Positions 1 to 8,647 of a stretch of DNA of 64,000 nucleotides are shown here, piece after piece. The position numbers and the translations under genes were made by a program. A model generated the notes under the pieces. It was not told the origin of the DNA, ran no database searches, and was given only the letters and a program-made list of their open reading frames with translations. The DNA is from an uncultured Massilia sp. Lineage in GTDB: Bacteria > Pseudomonadota > Gammaproteobacteria > Burkholderiales > Burkholderiaceae. The stretch covers positions 1 to 64,000 of the forward strand of contig CAMLMV010000031.1 in the NCBI GenBank assembly GCA_946481275.1, given 5' to 3'. How positions within the stretch are numbered: the first letter of the stretch is position 1; each line of letters begins with the position of its first letter.

Positions 1-150
1 GGCGTCGCGCGCTTCGCCTACAACTGGGCCCTGTCCGAATGGCAGCGACAATATGTGGCACGCCAGGCCGATCCGGCGCTGCCGGCACCATCGCAGCTCG
101 CGCCGCGGCGCCAACTGAACGCGATCAAGCGCGAACAATTCCCCTGGATG
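1..150 (+). pseudogene. tnpB: TnpB (IS200/IS605 OrfB) N-terminal remnant
   Basis: The first 50 codons read as the N-terminal helix-turn-helix part of a TnpB-type protein: RFAYNWALSEWQRQY, then RRQLNAIKREQFPWM. These are hallmark blocks of the IS200/IS605/IS1341 OrfB family, whose full members are RNA-guided nucleases of about 370-420 residues. The match stops abruptly after PWM at base 150; beyond it the plus-strand frame no longer resembles TnpB and the minus strand becomes a glycosyltransferase gene. The 5' end lies outside the window. The RuvC and zinc-finger parts are missing, so this is a dead fragment. Confidence 0.8.
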
Positions 151-1101
151 CGCGGCCGCGACGTACAGGATGTCGCCGTCGGCATGAAAGCCGCACGCCG
201 CCGCGGATGGCGCCTGGATGATGGCGCGACAACCGGCCTGGCGCGCCGCGTCGGTCAGCAGGCGCAAGGCCTTCGCTTGTCCCGCAGGGTCGCGCGGCAT
301 CCAGCTGCCGAACGTCATGTAGACCGGCGCGTCCCCGGCGGCGAGGAACGCGGCGAGGCTGGGCGGGATGTCCCCTTCCATGGCGAGGTTCGGCGTATCG
401 AGGAAACCGCACACGCGGAGCGACGCGGGCCAGTCCGGCTGCGCCCGGCAGATCGCGGGGCTCACGGCGACCAGCGTCAGGTGCTGCGACAGCCAGGCCT
501 GCGTGACGACGTCCTGCAGCGGCGGCATGCCGAGTTGCCGGCGCAACCGGTCCGGATAGTGCATCAACGTGCGGTTGAGCAGCGTCCGCGTCAGCCACCA
601 GAGCATGCGATGGATGCGCTTGCCGGCGCCGGACACCGTCAGCGGGTGGTCGAAGTCGCTGGGGATCGCCGCGTGCGACAGCAGGTCGCTGACATACGGC
701 CGTCCCGCCGCCTCCGCAGCGGTCTGCAACGGGTGCATGAAGTAATGGCCGATCAGTACGTCTGACTCGGCGCACAGGCGGCGCGCGGCGTCGACCATGG
801 CGTCCTCGACCGGGTCCAGGCACAACCGCAGGATGGTTGCCATCTGCGTCATGGGATTGCGGATCTCATACGCCGTCCGGCCGACGGTCTCCTGCTGTTC
901 CCGCGTGAGCACGGGAGACGCAATGACGCGGATCTTCACGCCGCTCGCCGACACCACACCCTCGTAGGCATCGCTGTCGACACAGGTGATCACGAGGTGA
1001 ACGTCGTTGTCCGCCGCCTGCAAGCCCTCCGCGAGCGCCAGGAAGGGCCGGATATCGCCGTGGCTGCCCCACGTTTGCATGCCGATTTTCATACGCGCCA
1101 T
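151..1101 (-). pseudogene. GT1/GT28-type glycosyltransferase, 3'-truncated
   Basis: Starting at ATG 1101 (MARMKIGMQTWGSHGDIRP) this frame encodes about 317 residues of a UDP-glycosyltransferase of the macrolide/sterol/rhamnosyl GT1 type. The N-terminal GSHGDIRPFLALAEGLQ block and a mid-protein VYMTFGSWMPRDP block are typical, and the C-terminal part reaches GDILYVAAA. The family then expects a PHxxLFPRC and HHGGAGT donor-binding region, but the frame instead runs into the antisense of the TnpB remnant at about base 150. The frame stays open to the window edge, so a hybrid protein is possible, but the nucleotide-sugar site is lost and activity is unlikely. The gene follows the type VI operon on the same strand after 51 bp. 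Confidence 0.75.
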
Positions 1102-1123
1102 TGCAAGGATATCAACCTTGCAA
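1101..1123. promoter_or_regulatory. inverted repeat at the glycosyltransferase start codon
   Basis: TTGCAAGG and CCTTGCAA form a perfect 8-bp inverted repeat separated by 7 bases. One arm overlaps the ATG of the glycosyltransferase and the other holds its only Shine-Dalgarno-like AAGG. It could fold in RNA and mask the start, act as an operator, or end transcription from the type VI operon; there is no U-tract, so an intrinsic terminator is less likely. Confidence 0.4.
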
Positions 1124-1152
1124 ATATACAACAAACAGGCGCGTGGAAACGA

Positions 1153-1941
1153 TTATTGGACCACCTTGAACTCGATGCGGCGGTTGCGCGCCCTTCCCTC
1201 CGGCGTGCGGTTGTCGGCCACGGGACGATCGGGGCCTTCGCCGGACACCGCGACCATGTCGGGCTTGACGCCGCGTCCGACGACATACGCCTTGACGGCC
1301 TCCGCGCGTGCCTGGCTGAGCGACAGATTGCCGGCGCGCGAGCCGGCATTATCCGTATGGCCAATGACTTCGACTCGTTTATCTTTCAGGCGCAGCAGCG
1401 CCACGCTCATCTGGTCGAGGATCGCCTTGCCGGAATCCGTCAGCGTGGCCTGGCCCGATTCGAACTCGATGATGCGGTTGGCCAGCGCGGCATCCAGCAT
1501 GCCCTGCTCGGACGCCGCCACGCGCAGGCCGTTGTTGACCGTGTAGCCTGGATCGAGGGCCAGCGCGATGTCGCTCGCGATCTGCGCGCGCTGGGCTTCG
1601 CTGGCGACGTCGCCGCGCAGGCTGACGTTCGTGCCGTCGACCTGCAGCTGGCCGCGGCTGATCAGCTTCAGGTTCGGGCCGATCAGCTTGCCGACATGGT
1701 CGTTCCAGTTCGCCGGCATCGAGACCCGACCGACGGCGAGCTGGTCCACGATCCGGTCCGCACCGTACACCGCGCGCAGGCGGGCCAGCAAGGCGGCCTT
1801 GCTGGCGTCGTCGGCGATGGTGCCGGACACGACGATGGGCGCGGTGGCCGGAGCCGGGGCCGGGGCCGGGGGCTGAGTCTGGGCCTGCGCGGCGGCGGTG
1901 ACGCATGCGAGGGCGGCATAAAGAATCAATGTCTTCGGCAT
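1153..1941 (-). CDS. OmpA-family lipid/peptidoglycan-binding protein of the T6SS operon
   Basis: A 262-residue secreted protein. MPKTLILYAALACVTAAAQA is a Sec signal peptide and is followed by a short Pro/Ala linker. The middle part (about residues 40-140) resembles BON/OmpA-linker repeats. The C-terminal OmpA domain carries FESGQATLTDSGKAILDQM, VIGHTDNAGS and NRRIEFKV, the blocks that bind diaminopimelate in peptidoglycan. The start ATG at 1941 overlaps the tagF stop codon, so translation is coupled. In type VI loci such proteins anchor the membrane complex to peptidoglycan (TagL/TagN-like roles). It has a signal peptide rather than an N-terminal anchor, so it is probably periplasmic or outer-membrane associated and not a TssL fusion. 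Confidence 0.85.
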   Translation of the reverse strand: MPKTLILYAALACVTAAAQAQTQPPAPAPAPATAPIVVSGTIADDASKAALLARLRAVYGADRIVDQLAVGRVSMPANWNDHVGKLIGPNLKLISRGQLQVDGTNVSLRGDVASEAQRAQIASDIALALDPGYTVNNGLRVAASEQGMLDAALANRIIEFESGQATLTDSGKAILDQMSVALLRLKDKRVEVIGHTDNAGSRAGNLSLSQARAEAVKAYVVGRGVKPDMVAVSGEGPDRPVADNRTPEGRARNRRIEFKVVQ

Positions 1942-2930
1942 CACGGCGCGGCTCCGATAAAGGTTTTCAGGAACAGTTCGTGCGCGAGCCGCAGGGGCAA
2001 CGCCGGCTGCTCGAGGTAGCTGGCCAGCGCGCGCACGTCGACGTCCAGGCCGAGCTGCTCGTCGATCCAGGCGTTGTCCTCGAGATGCACCTGCTGGTCG
2101 GCCGCCACGATCGGATCGATCAGCGCATGGAGCGTGCCGGCCGCCGCGCCGCCGAACCCGACGACGAGCGCCGGACGCTCGCGCACGCGGGTGACGAACA
2201 GCACGAGATCGAAGCCGCTGCGGCGGATGAACGGCAGCACCAGTTCCAGCCAGAAGGCGGCCGCCGCATAGCGTTGGGTGCCCGCGCGCGGCAGCGGCAG
2301 CACGAGGCTCTTGTGCAGGCCGGCGGGACGGCTGTGCATCACGGGCTGCAGCAGCAGGCCGAGCCCGAGGATCATCCGGTTGACCTCGAGTTCCAGTTGC
2401 GCCGTCAGTTCGCCGACGGTGGACAAGGCCAGGTAACTCTCCAGCGCGGCATCGTGTTCGCCCAGCGCCACGGGCGCGTCCCCGATCGCCTGCAGGTAAG
2501 CGCTCGGATCGCTGCTGCCCAGCACCTGGGGTGCCATGCCCTCGAGGTAATCCCACAACGGCGCGAAAGCAAGCGGGCAGCGCGCGACGAAGCCGGCGGG
2601 ATCGGGCACGTCGACGGTGCGCATCATCAGGAACGGGAAGCGGCGTCCCGAGCGGTCGTGGCTGGCGACGAGGTGGCCGGCGACGGCATGGCGCCGGTCC
2701 GGCCCCACGAACGCGAAGCTGGCCGGCGCCATCGCGTCGTAGTTCAGCTTCCAGCGCGCGTCCGACGGCAACCGCGTCATGACCTGCGCGATCCAGTCGT
2801 CCAGCATGCCAATGACGGGCTGGTCGTCGGCCAGCTTGACGAAGTCGCTGTGCGCCGGGATCTTGCCGAAGTAGCCGATGCGGCTGACGGCGGGCGCGCG
2901 CTGGCCCGCGCGGTTCGGGGCGCGGTTCAC
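1941..2930 (-). CDS. tagF: type VI secretion-associated protein TagF
   Basis: A 329-residue TagF/ImpM-family protein. The N-terminal IGYFGKIPAHSDFVKL block is diagnostic, followed by LDDWIAQ and FVGPDRRHAVAGHLVASHD. In systems studied, TagF is a post-translational brake on type VI secretion, acting through the scaffold Fha. The ATG at 2930 lies four bases inside the end of tssM (ATGA overlap) and the stop overlaps the next ATG, so tssM-tagF-ompA are tightly coupled. The C-terminal half is Ala/Leu-rich and less conserved. No PppA or PpkA homologue is present in the window. Confidence 0.92.
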   Translation of the reverse strand: MNRAPNRAGQRAPAVSRIGYFGKIPAHSDFVKLADDQPVIGMLDDWIAQVMTRLPSDARWKLNYDAMAPASFAFVGPDRRHAVAGHLVASHDRSGRRFPFLMMRTVDVPDPAGFVARCPLAFAPLWDYLEGMAPQVLGSSDPSAYLQAIGDAPVALGEHDAALESYLALSTVGELTAQLELEVNRMILGLGLLLQPVMHSRPAGLHKSLVLPLPRAGTQRYAAAAFWLELVLPFIRRSGFDLVLFVTRVRERPALVVGFGGAAAGTLHALIDPIVAADQQVHLEDNAWIDEQLGLDVDVRALASYLEQPALPLRLAHELFLKTFIGAAP

Positions 2931-5900
2931 TGCGCCGCTCCCGCCAGCGCGGCGCCGCTGGTGCCGACCGCGCCCGCACGGCCGACGACTGCGTCCGGCA
3001 GGCGCAAGCCGCGGAAGCCCCGGCTCGCCTGGGCGTCGCCGGCGGACGTGTCCGCGCTGCTGACGCGCTTCAGGTTGACGGCCACCGAGACATTCCCGGC
3101 AGTCCAGCGCAGTTCGTGCGTGCCCGCGTCCAGGCGCTTCTTCGCCGCCGTCTCGATCATCTTCTGCAGGCCGAACTCGCCCGGCTCGTTGAACAGTTCG
3201 ACCGTGCGGCCATCGAACGTGACGGCGCTGATCTTCGCGCCGCTGCTACCCTGCGGGCCGGGATGCACCATGTTGACCCAGGCCGGCGGCGTATTCCGGT
3301 AGCGCAGTTGCTGGCCGTCGATCTCGATCGTGTATTCGGTGACGCCGGGCGCGGTCAGCGGCAGCAGCTGGAACACGGTCTGCGGGCCGCCGCCGGCCGC
3401 CACGCCATTCGCCGACAACGGCGCCACCCAGCCGGGGAAGCCGCTGACCACCTGCGGCGCCAGCGTGATGCCGATGTCGGCCCAGGTGCGGCTGCTGAGG
3501 ACGTCGCCGCGGCGCACGACCAGCGGTCCCATCGTCGTGCCCACGAACTTGGCGACCACGCCCTCCGGCCCGAACACCTGGCCGATCTCGGCCGGCGTGG
3601 CCTGGATCTGGGCCGACGGCGCGAACGGATACTTGGCGGCCAGCGTCTTCTGGAAGGGTTCCACCACCTGCGCCTGCCACGTCCGGTTGATCTCCGATTC
3701 CGAGGGCAGCACGATCATCGCGAAGGTCTGCACGAGCGGACGCACGAGCAGCGGGCGCAGCATCTGCTTCTGCGTGTCCGTCATCCCCGTCAGCATCTGC
3801 TCGTCGACGTATTTCAGCGCCTCGGCCAGTTCGGAGCCGTTGCCCTCCAGCGTCTGCTGCATCAGCTGCTTGGCGCCGGGACCGGGATCGCCCTGGTTCT
3901 TCAGCTGGTTCAGGCGGCTGCGCAGCTTCGACAACGCATCGAGGTAGCCGGTCATCAGCGACGCATCCTTCTCCTTGACGCCGACCAGGCGCGCGACGCC
4001 GGCGAACTCGCGCCCGACCGGGCCGGCCGCCTGCACCCCGCCGACCGGCAGCGGCCCCATCGCATCGGCCACCTGGCGCGCCTCGCTCGGCGCCTGCCTC
4101 AGCACGACTTCGCGGAACCAGCCCGTGAGACCGCGCTTGAGCTTGACGGTGTCGACGCGGGCCTGCGTGGGATCGTCCCAGGCCGTCTGCTCGTGGACGG
4201 TCTTGAGTACCTTGGCCAGCGGCGACGTCAGCGGATCGCCGAGGCGGTTCATCGCCTGCACGCTGGCGTCGAAGCCGTTGAGGTCGGCGATCGTCACGCC
4301 CTGCACGAACTTGCTCCACTCGCGCGCGTAATCCGCCTTGTACATTTCAACGAGGGCTTTCTGGATCTGCTCCGGGCTGCCCTCCAGCGTGAGGTCGTCC
4401 TTGGCGACGCTCTTGAGAACCCAGTCGCTGCTCTGCAGTTCGCGGGTCGACGCTTCGCGGATCGCGCCCTGGACGAATTTTTCCCAGGCGTCGCGGGTGT
4501 ACGCGCCGCCGACGGCGTAACTGCCGACGACCAGTGCCTGGTCCTGTTCGCCCACGATGCGCGCCACCGTCACGCCGGGGAAGCGCGTCGACGCGCGGGT
4601 GCGGATGTCGGCATACACACGTTCGCGCGCGGGCGTGCCGCGCACGACGCGGCGCAGGTTCTCGCGGGCGGTGTCCAGCAGGCTGAGCTTGGGCGTGATC
4701 TGGGGCCATGCCTGGTCGTCGATATGGGCCAGCACGAACGTGAGCTGGCGCTCGGCGCTGCGGATCATCTGCTCGCGCGGCATGGCGCCCCGGTTCGCTT
4801 CGAGCCAGCCGCGCCAGAAACGCGTCAGCTGGTCGTTCAGGTGGCCGGGCTCGGCATGGCTCTTGTCGGCCAGCATCAGGTAAGTCTTGAGCGCGTTGTA
4901 CGCGTCGCCGACGTTCGTGGCCGATACCTCCTGGTAGGGCTGGCCGGGTCTGGCGGCCGGCGTCGCGCGCACGTTCGGGTCGAGCTGCGCCGCGTTCGCG
5001 TTCATCTCCGCCAGCAGGTTCTCCAGCGCCCCCGCCACCGGCTGCACCATGACTTCGCGCACGCCGGCAAAATATTCGTCGCGCAGCTTGCGCTCCAGCG
5101 CCTCACCCTGGTACAGGCCGAACGCCAGCGCCCACGGACGGTCCTCGCGATATTTATCGAGTTGCTGGATGCGGTCCTGCAGGATGTCGAGGCCCTCCAG
5201 GCGCGCCTGCAGGTCGGTCCGGCCGGCCTGCAGCTTCATGACCTTGTCCAGGTCGGCCTTGACGTTCGCGACGAGCTGGCGGTTCCCCATGTATGACCAG
5301 CTCCAGCCGCCCAGCGCACAGCCGAGCAGCAGGGTGGCGGCGAAGAACGCGCCGATCTTCATGCGTGTGGCGGCCGGGCTCGTATAGCGCTTGACCAGGT
5401 CGCGGTCGGCGAAGATCACCTTGCGGAACAGCTGCAGCAGGAAGAACCCGGACTGCTCCGTGCCCGGCGCCGCTTCCTCGCCGGGTTTCTCCCCGAACGG
5501 ACGCAGTTGCAGGTCGAACCGCCCCGCGACGCGCCGTGCGGACTGGTTCTCCACGCTGCCCTCCTGCAGGGCGCTGGTGAAATAAAAGCCGCGGAACACG
5601 GGCTTGAACTGCCACGTGTTTTCCTCGAACAGGGTGGCGAGGAAAGCGCGCAACTGGGGCTTGAGCGCGGCGAATTCGAGCGGGAACGTAAACACGCCCG
5701 GACGCAACGCCGTGCTGCGGTTGCCGGCCATGCTGGCCAGGCTCATCTCCTTGAGGCCGTCGTGCAATTCATCGAAATGCTGGTCGAAGAACGCCAGCAC
5801 GTCCTGCGGCGTGCTGCGCCGGTTGTAGCGCAGCGTCGCGCCCCAGACGCGTTCGCGCTCCGCCCGCTCGCAATCGTGGAAAAAGTCGGCGAAGCCGGCG

Positions 5901-6679
5901 ATCAGGTCGGCCTTGGTGAAGATCACGTACACGGGCGCGTGCACGCCCAGCCTTTCGGTCAGCTCCTGCACCCGCGTGCGCAGGCTCTTGGCGAGCTCGA
6001 TGGAAGTCTCGGGACTGCCGCCGGCCAGCTCGGCGACGCTGACGGCGATCAGGATCCCGTTGATCGGCGCGCGGGACCGGTGCTTGCGCAGCAGGTCGAG
6101 GAAGCTGAACCACTCGGCGCGGTCCGCTTCGAACACGGAATAGCGCCCCGCCGTGTCGAGCAGGATGCCATCCGTCGTGAAGAACCAGTCGCAGTTGCGC
6201 GTGCCCCCGACGCCCTGCACGGCCTTGCTGCCGGGGATCGGGAAGGTCAACCCGGAATGCTTGATCGCGCTGCTCTTCCCTGCCGCCGGATTCCCGATGA
6301 TCATGTACCAAGGCAGCTCGTACAGCGCCGCGGCGCCGCGCGTCAGGCCCAGCTTGGAGGTCTTGATCGTGTTGATCGCCTCCAGCATGCCCTTGCGCAG
6401 CACGGCCGCGTCGTTGCGTGCCGCCTGGGCCTTGCCGTCGGTCTCCGCGCCGGTCAGGATCGCTTCGCCGAGCCGGCTGGCCGCGCGCTTGCGCAGCCAG
6501 GCGCGGACAAGCCAGGCGATGCCTCCGGCGCACAGGAGGAGCAGGCCAAGCAGCGCGGCCCAGATGAGAACCGCGTCGAGGGATTCCGCGCCCAGCAGCA
6601 CGAATGCCGCAAGCACGCCGATGCCGATCACGGCCAAAACACGTCTGTCGGTGAGGAACTGCCAGAGTCGGGCCATCAT
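2927..6679 (-). CDS. tssM: type VI secretion membrane subunit TssM (IcmF)
   Basis: A 1250-residue IcmF/TssM inner-membrane protein of normal length. Two membrane segments lie at about residues 13-30 and 37-59, the cytosolic NTPase-like domain follows, with Walker A GNPAAGKSS (about 129-137) and FTKADLI as the guanine-specificity-like motif, then a third membrane segment (KIGAFFAATLLLGCALGG). A long periplasmic part follows, carrying the IcmF-related and DUF1215/TssM C-terminal regions. TssM joins TssJ and TssL in the trans-envelope complex. Neither tssJ nor tssL is next to it; the expected partners must lie elsewhere. The double ATG at 6679/6676 leaves the exact start open, with only a weak ribosome site. 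Confidence 0.95.
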   Translation of the reverse strand: MMARLWQFLTDRRVLAVIGIGVLAAFVLLGAESLDAVLIWAALLGLLLLCAGGIAWLVRAWLRKRAASRLGEAILTGAETDGKAQAARNDAAVLRKGMLEAINTIKTSKLGLTRGAAALYELPWYMIIGNPAAGKSSAIKHSGLTFPIPGSKAVQGVGGTRNCDWFFTTDGILLDTAGRYSVFEADRAEWFSFLDLLRKHRSRAPINGILIAVSVAELAGGSPETSIELAKSLRTRVQELTERLGVHAPVYVIFTKADLIAGFADFFHDCERAERERVWGATLRYNRRSTPQDVLAFFDQHFDELHDGLKEMSLASMAGNRSTALRPGVFTFPLEFAALKPQLRAFLATLFEENTWQFKPVFRGFYFTSALQEGSVENQSARRVAGRFDLQLRPFGEKPGEEAAPGTEQSGFFLLQLFRKVIFADRDLVKRYTSPAATRMKIGAFFAATLLLGCALGGWSWSYMGNRQLVANVKADLDKVMKLQAGRTDLQARLEGLDILQDRIQQLDKYREDRPWALAFGLYQGEALERKLRDEYFAGVREVMVQPVAGALENLLAEMNANAAQLDPNVRATPAARPGQPYQEVSATNVGDAYNALKTYLMLADKSHAEPGHLNDQLTRFWRGWLEANRGAMPREQMIRSAERQLTFVLAHIDDQAWPQITPKLSLLDTARENLRRVVRGTPARERVYADIRTRASTRFPGVTVARIVGEQDQALVVGSYAVGGAYTRDAWEKFVQGAIREASTRELQSSDWVLKSVAKDDLTLEGSPEQIQKALVEMYKADYAREWSKFVQGVTIADLNGFDASVQAMNRLGDPLTSPLAKVLKTVHEQTAWDDPTQARVDTVKLKRGLTGWFREVVLRQAPSEARQVADAMGPLPVGGVQAAGPVGREFAGVARLVGVKEKDASLMTGYLDALSKLRSRLNQLKNQGDPGPGAKQLMQQTLEGNGSELAEALKYVDEQMLTGMTDTQKQMLRPLLVRPLVQTFAMIVLPSESEINRTWQAQVVEPFQKTLAAKYPFAPSAQIQATPAEIGQVFGPEGVVAKFVGTTMGPLVVRRGDVLSSRTWADIGITLAPQVVSGFPGWVAPLSANGVAAGGGPQTVFQLLPLTAPGVTEYTIEIDGQQLRYRNTPPAWVNMVHPGPQGSSGAKISAVTFDGRTVELFNEPGEFGLQKMIETAAKKRLDAGTHELRWTAGNVSVAVNLKRVSSADTSAGDAQASRGFRGLRLPDAVVGRAGAVGTSGAALAGAAQ

Positions 6680-6775
6680 GTTCGTTCGGAAGGTTGGTGA
6701 ATACCATCGGGAATACTGGCACTATTTCCTTGTCGAAAACTTGAGGTGAGACAACGCTCCGGGAACCGCCCGGCA

Positions 6776-7615
6776 TCAGCGCCGCATTACCCCGCGCATT
6801 CGCAGCTCGGTATGACCGAAGTCCATCATCGTCCAGCGTCCGCCCCAGGTCAGGCCCAGCGATTCGGCGACCTCGCCGTAGAGCTGGTAGCCACGCATGG
6901 CCCATGGGTCTTTTTCCGAAATCACGAGCTTGCCGTCGCGCCAGAACGCGCAGTCGGCCGCCAGCCCGTACTGGTGCCAACTCTGGAAAGCGCGTGCGTT
7001 CGTCACCTGCGACCCCATGCCGGCCAGCATGTCCTGGCGCGCCGGGCTGCGGTAGCCCTCCAGCAGCGCCATCTCGTACCCGTATTTCTCCTTCATGATC
7101 TTGAACGCCAACAGCAGGCGCTGGCTGAACTCCGGCCGCAGCAGCCCCCAGTTGCGGCTGGCGTCCACCAGCATCGGACGCACCAGTTCCACTTCGCGCG
7201 TGCCGAACGCGAGCGGCGGCAATGCGGCCGGCGGCACCAGCTGTTCGCCCTTGAGCAGCGCGGCCACCTGGGCGTCGACGACGGTGTCGACGGGCTCGTA
7301 GTCGGGCAGCATGTCCGGCCTACGCATCAACAACGCGAGCAGCGTCGGGATCAGCACGAGCGGCACGCCGACGGCGAACCAGGCCCAGTGCCGGCGCAAT
7401 ACCCTGCGGCCGTCGTACAACACGCCGCGCGCGCCCGACCAGGACGCCTGCAGCGTCGCATTCCCGCTACGTTGCCAGCCTCCTACGCGCCATTGCAGGC
7501 GGCGCTGCAGCATGCCGAGCACCTGCAGCACCGACGCCCGTCCCCCGGGGAACAGGACCAGCCAGATGACGCTGCAGGCCAGGCAAAAGTACAAGAATGC
7601 GAGGAAGATCAGCAT
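6776..7615 (-). CDS. membrane-anchored M15-family peptidoglycan peptidase
   Basis: A 279-residue protein starting at ATG 7615 behind a GGAG ribosome site. It has two hydrophobic segments: an N-terminal one (about residues 2-23) and a second near 75-95. The C-terminal domain is an M15 (VanY/endolysin L-Ala-D-Glu type) metallopeptidase: EGYRSPARQ, then SWHQYGLAADCAF supplying a His and an Asp zinc ligand, and MDFGHTEL supplying the second His. It lies 96 bp upstream of tssM on the same strand. M15-like enzymes in type VI loci (TagX in Acinetobacter) are thought to open peptidoglycan for assembly of the machine; a similar role is inferred here from position. Confidence 0.88.
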   Translation of the reverse strand: MLIFLAFLYFCLACSVIWLVLFPGGRASVLQVLGMLQRRLQWRVGGWQRSGNATLQASWSGARGVLYDGRRVLRRHWAWFAVGVPLVLIPTLLALLMRRPDMLPDYEPVDTVVDAQVAALLKGEQLVPPAALPPLAFGTREVELVRPMLVDASRNWGLLRPEFSQRLLLAFKIMKEKYGYEMALLEGYRSPARQDMLAGMGSQVTNARAFQSWHQYGLAADCAFWRDGKLVISEKDPWAMRGYQLYGEVAESLGLTWGGRWTMMDFGHTELRMRGVMRR

Positions 7616-7672
7616 CGGCTTCTCCGGTTTGTTTCTAATTGGAATTAGCTTTCCAATATTAGGAGTAACGCG

Positions 7673-8527
7673 GTGCGCCCTACAGATGAAAATCAACCCG
7701 GCTCCAGACGTCCCAACCTGATGTCGTCGTCGCGCCGGGCGACCGGCGAAATCAATATTCTCGCCATGCTCGACGGCCAGGCGCCCGGACGGCGGCTCCT
7801 CGCCCTGCCCGCCGTCGTCCGGTACGGCGCCGCCGGCGTGCTGGCGTGCGCCCTGCTCGTCGCCCTCGCCTGGGTCGTCCGCGGCGCGACGCCGGCGCGC
7901 GACGCCGATACGGCCGGCGCGGCGCAGGCGTCCGCGCAACCTGCGCAGTCGGCACAGCCCACGCAATCCGCGCGGCCGGTGCCGGGCAGCCGCAACGCGG
8001 TCAATGCACACGACGGCCTTGCCGTGGACGTGCCGAGCATGCGCGCCACGCCGGCGATGGAAGCTCACGTGTCCGTGCCGGCGCCGGACATGCCCGCATC
8101 GCCGGGCGCAGCCGGTCCGGCGCACGGCGCGGTCATCATCGACCTGCCGCAACCCGCCCCGCCGATGGCATCCGCCATGCCTGTGCGCACCCCGGCCGGC
8201 ACGGAGATGGCGCGGAGTGCGACAAGGGGCGTGGCGCGCCATGCGGCCACGCATCCCGGCACGCCGTCGATCCCATCCGCGCGGCCGCAACTGGCGCCCA
8301 GAACGAATTCGTCCCAGGCGCTCGCCCATGCGGATGCGGCACCGCCGCGCCAGAAACGGACCGCCGGCGCCTCCAGGCCAACGCCGTCGACCGCCAAGGT
8401 CGATACGGACGTCGCCCTGATCTCGGCCATCCTGCAGCACACCGGCACCCGTAACGAGGCGGCCGATGGCGCGGGTACGGCGTGCGCCGACAAACCGTGT
8501 GGCCCGCGCATGCCGCCCCGGCAATAG
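7673..8527 (+). CDS. proline/alanine-rich single-pass membrane protein, unknown
   Basis: A GTG at 7673 is preceded at 7-base spacing by AGGAG (7661-7665), which decides this start and gives 284 residues. An N-terminal cytosolic stretch (SRRATGEINILAMLDGQAPG) leads to one membrane segment at about residues 47-67, followed by a long low-complexity Pro/Ala/Ser periplasmic region. The C-terminal tail is more ordered (VDTDVALISAILQHTG) and ends with two cysteines (ACADKPC). I do not recognise a family. The gene diverges from the M15 peptidase across only 57 bp, so the two probably share a control region and it may serve the type VI apparatus or envelope. Confidence 0.7.
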   Translation: MRPTDENQPGSRRPNLMSSSRRATGEINILAMLDGQAPGRRLLALPAVVRYGAAGVLACALLVALAWVVRGATPARDADTAGAAQASAQPAQSAQPTQSARPVPGSRNAVNAHDGLAVDVPSMRATPAMEAHVSVPAPDMPASPGAAGPAHGAVIIDLPQPAPPMASAMPVRTPAGTEMARSATRGVARHAATHPGTPSIPSARPQLAPRTNSSQALAHADAAPPRQKRTAGASRPTPSTAKVDTDVALISAILQHTGTRNEAADGAGTACADKPCGPRMPPRQ

Positions 8528-8613
8528 GGTAGCTGGCCCGGAAAACCACGCCGCGGGCCGCAACGGCATCAAACTGCGCCAAAACTGCTGGGCCATCGTC
8601 GCCGGCACCGTTA

Positions 8614-8633
8614 TACTGTACAAAAGTACAGTT
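8614..8633 (+). promoter_or_regulatory. LexA (SOS) box
   Basis: TACTGTACAAAAGTACAGTT matches the LexA consensus CTGT-N8-ACAG, with perfect 7-base arms (ACTGTAC/GTACAGT) around AAAA. It lies 14 bases before the FAN1 start, the right place to block RNA polymerase, and implies DNA-damage induction of the following two-gene operon. Confidence 0.85.
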
Positions 8634-8647
8634 GGCGCGGTTTGACG

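Noticed and set aside
3116..5296. 726-residue plus-strand open frame opposite tssM
   Set aside because: Antisense shadow of a well-supported gene, with Arg/Leu/His-rich composition and no ribosome site.
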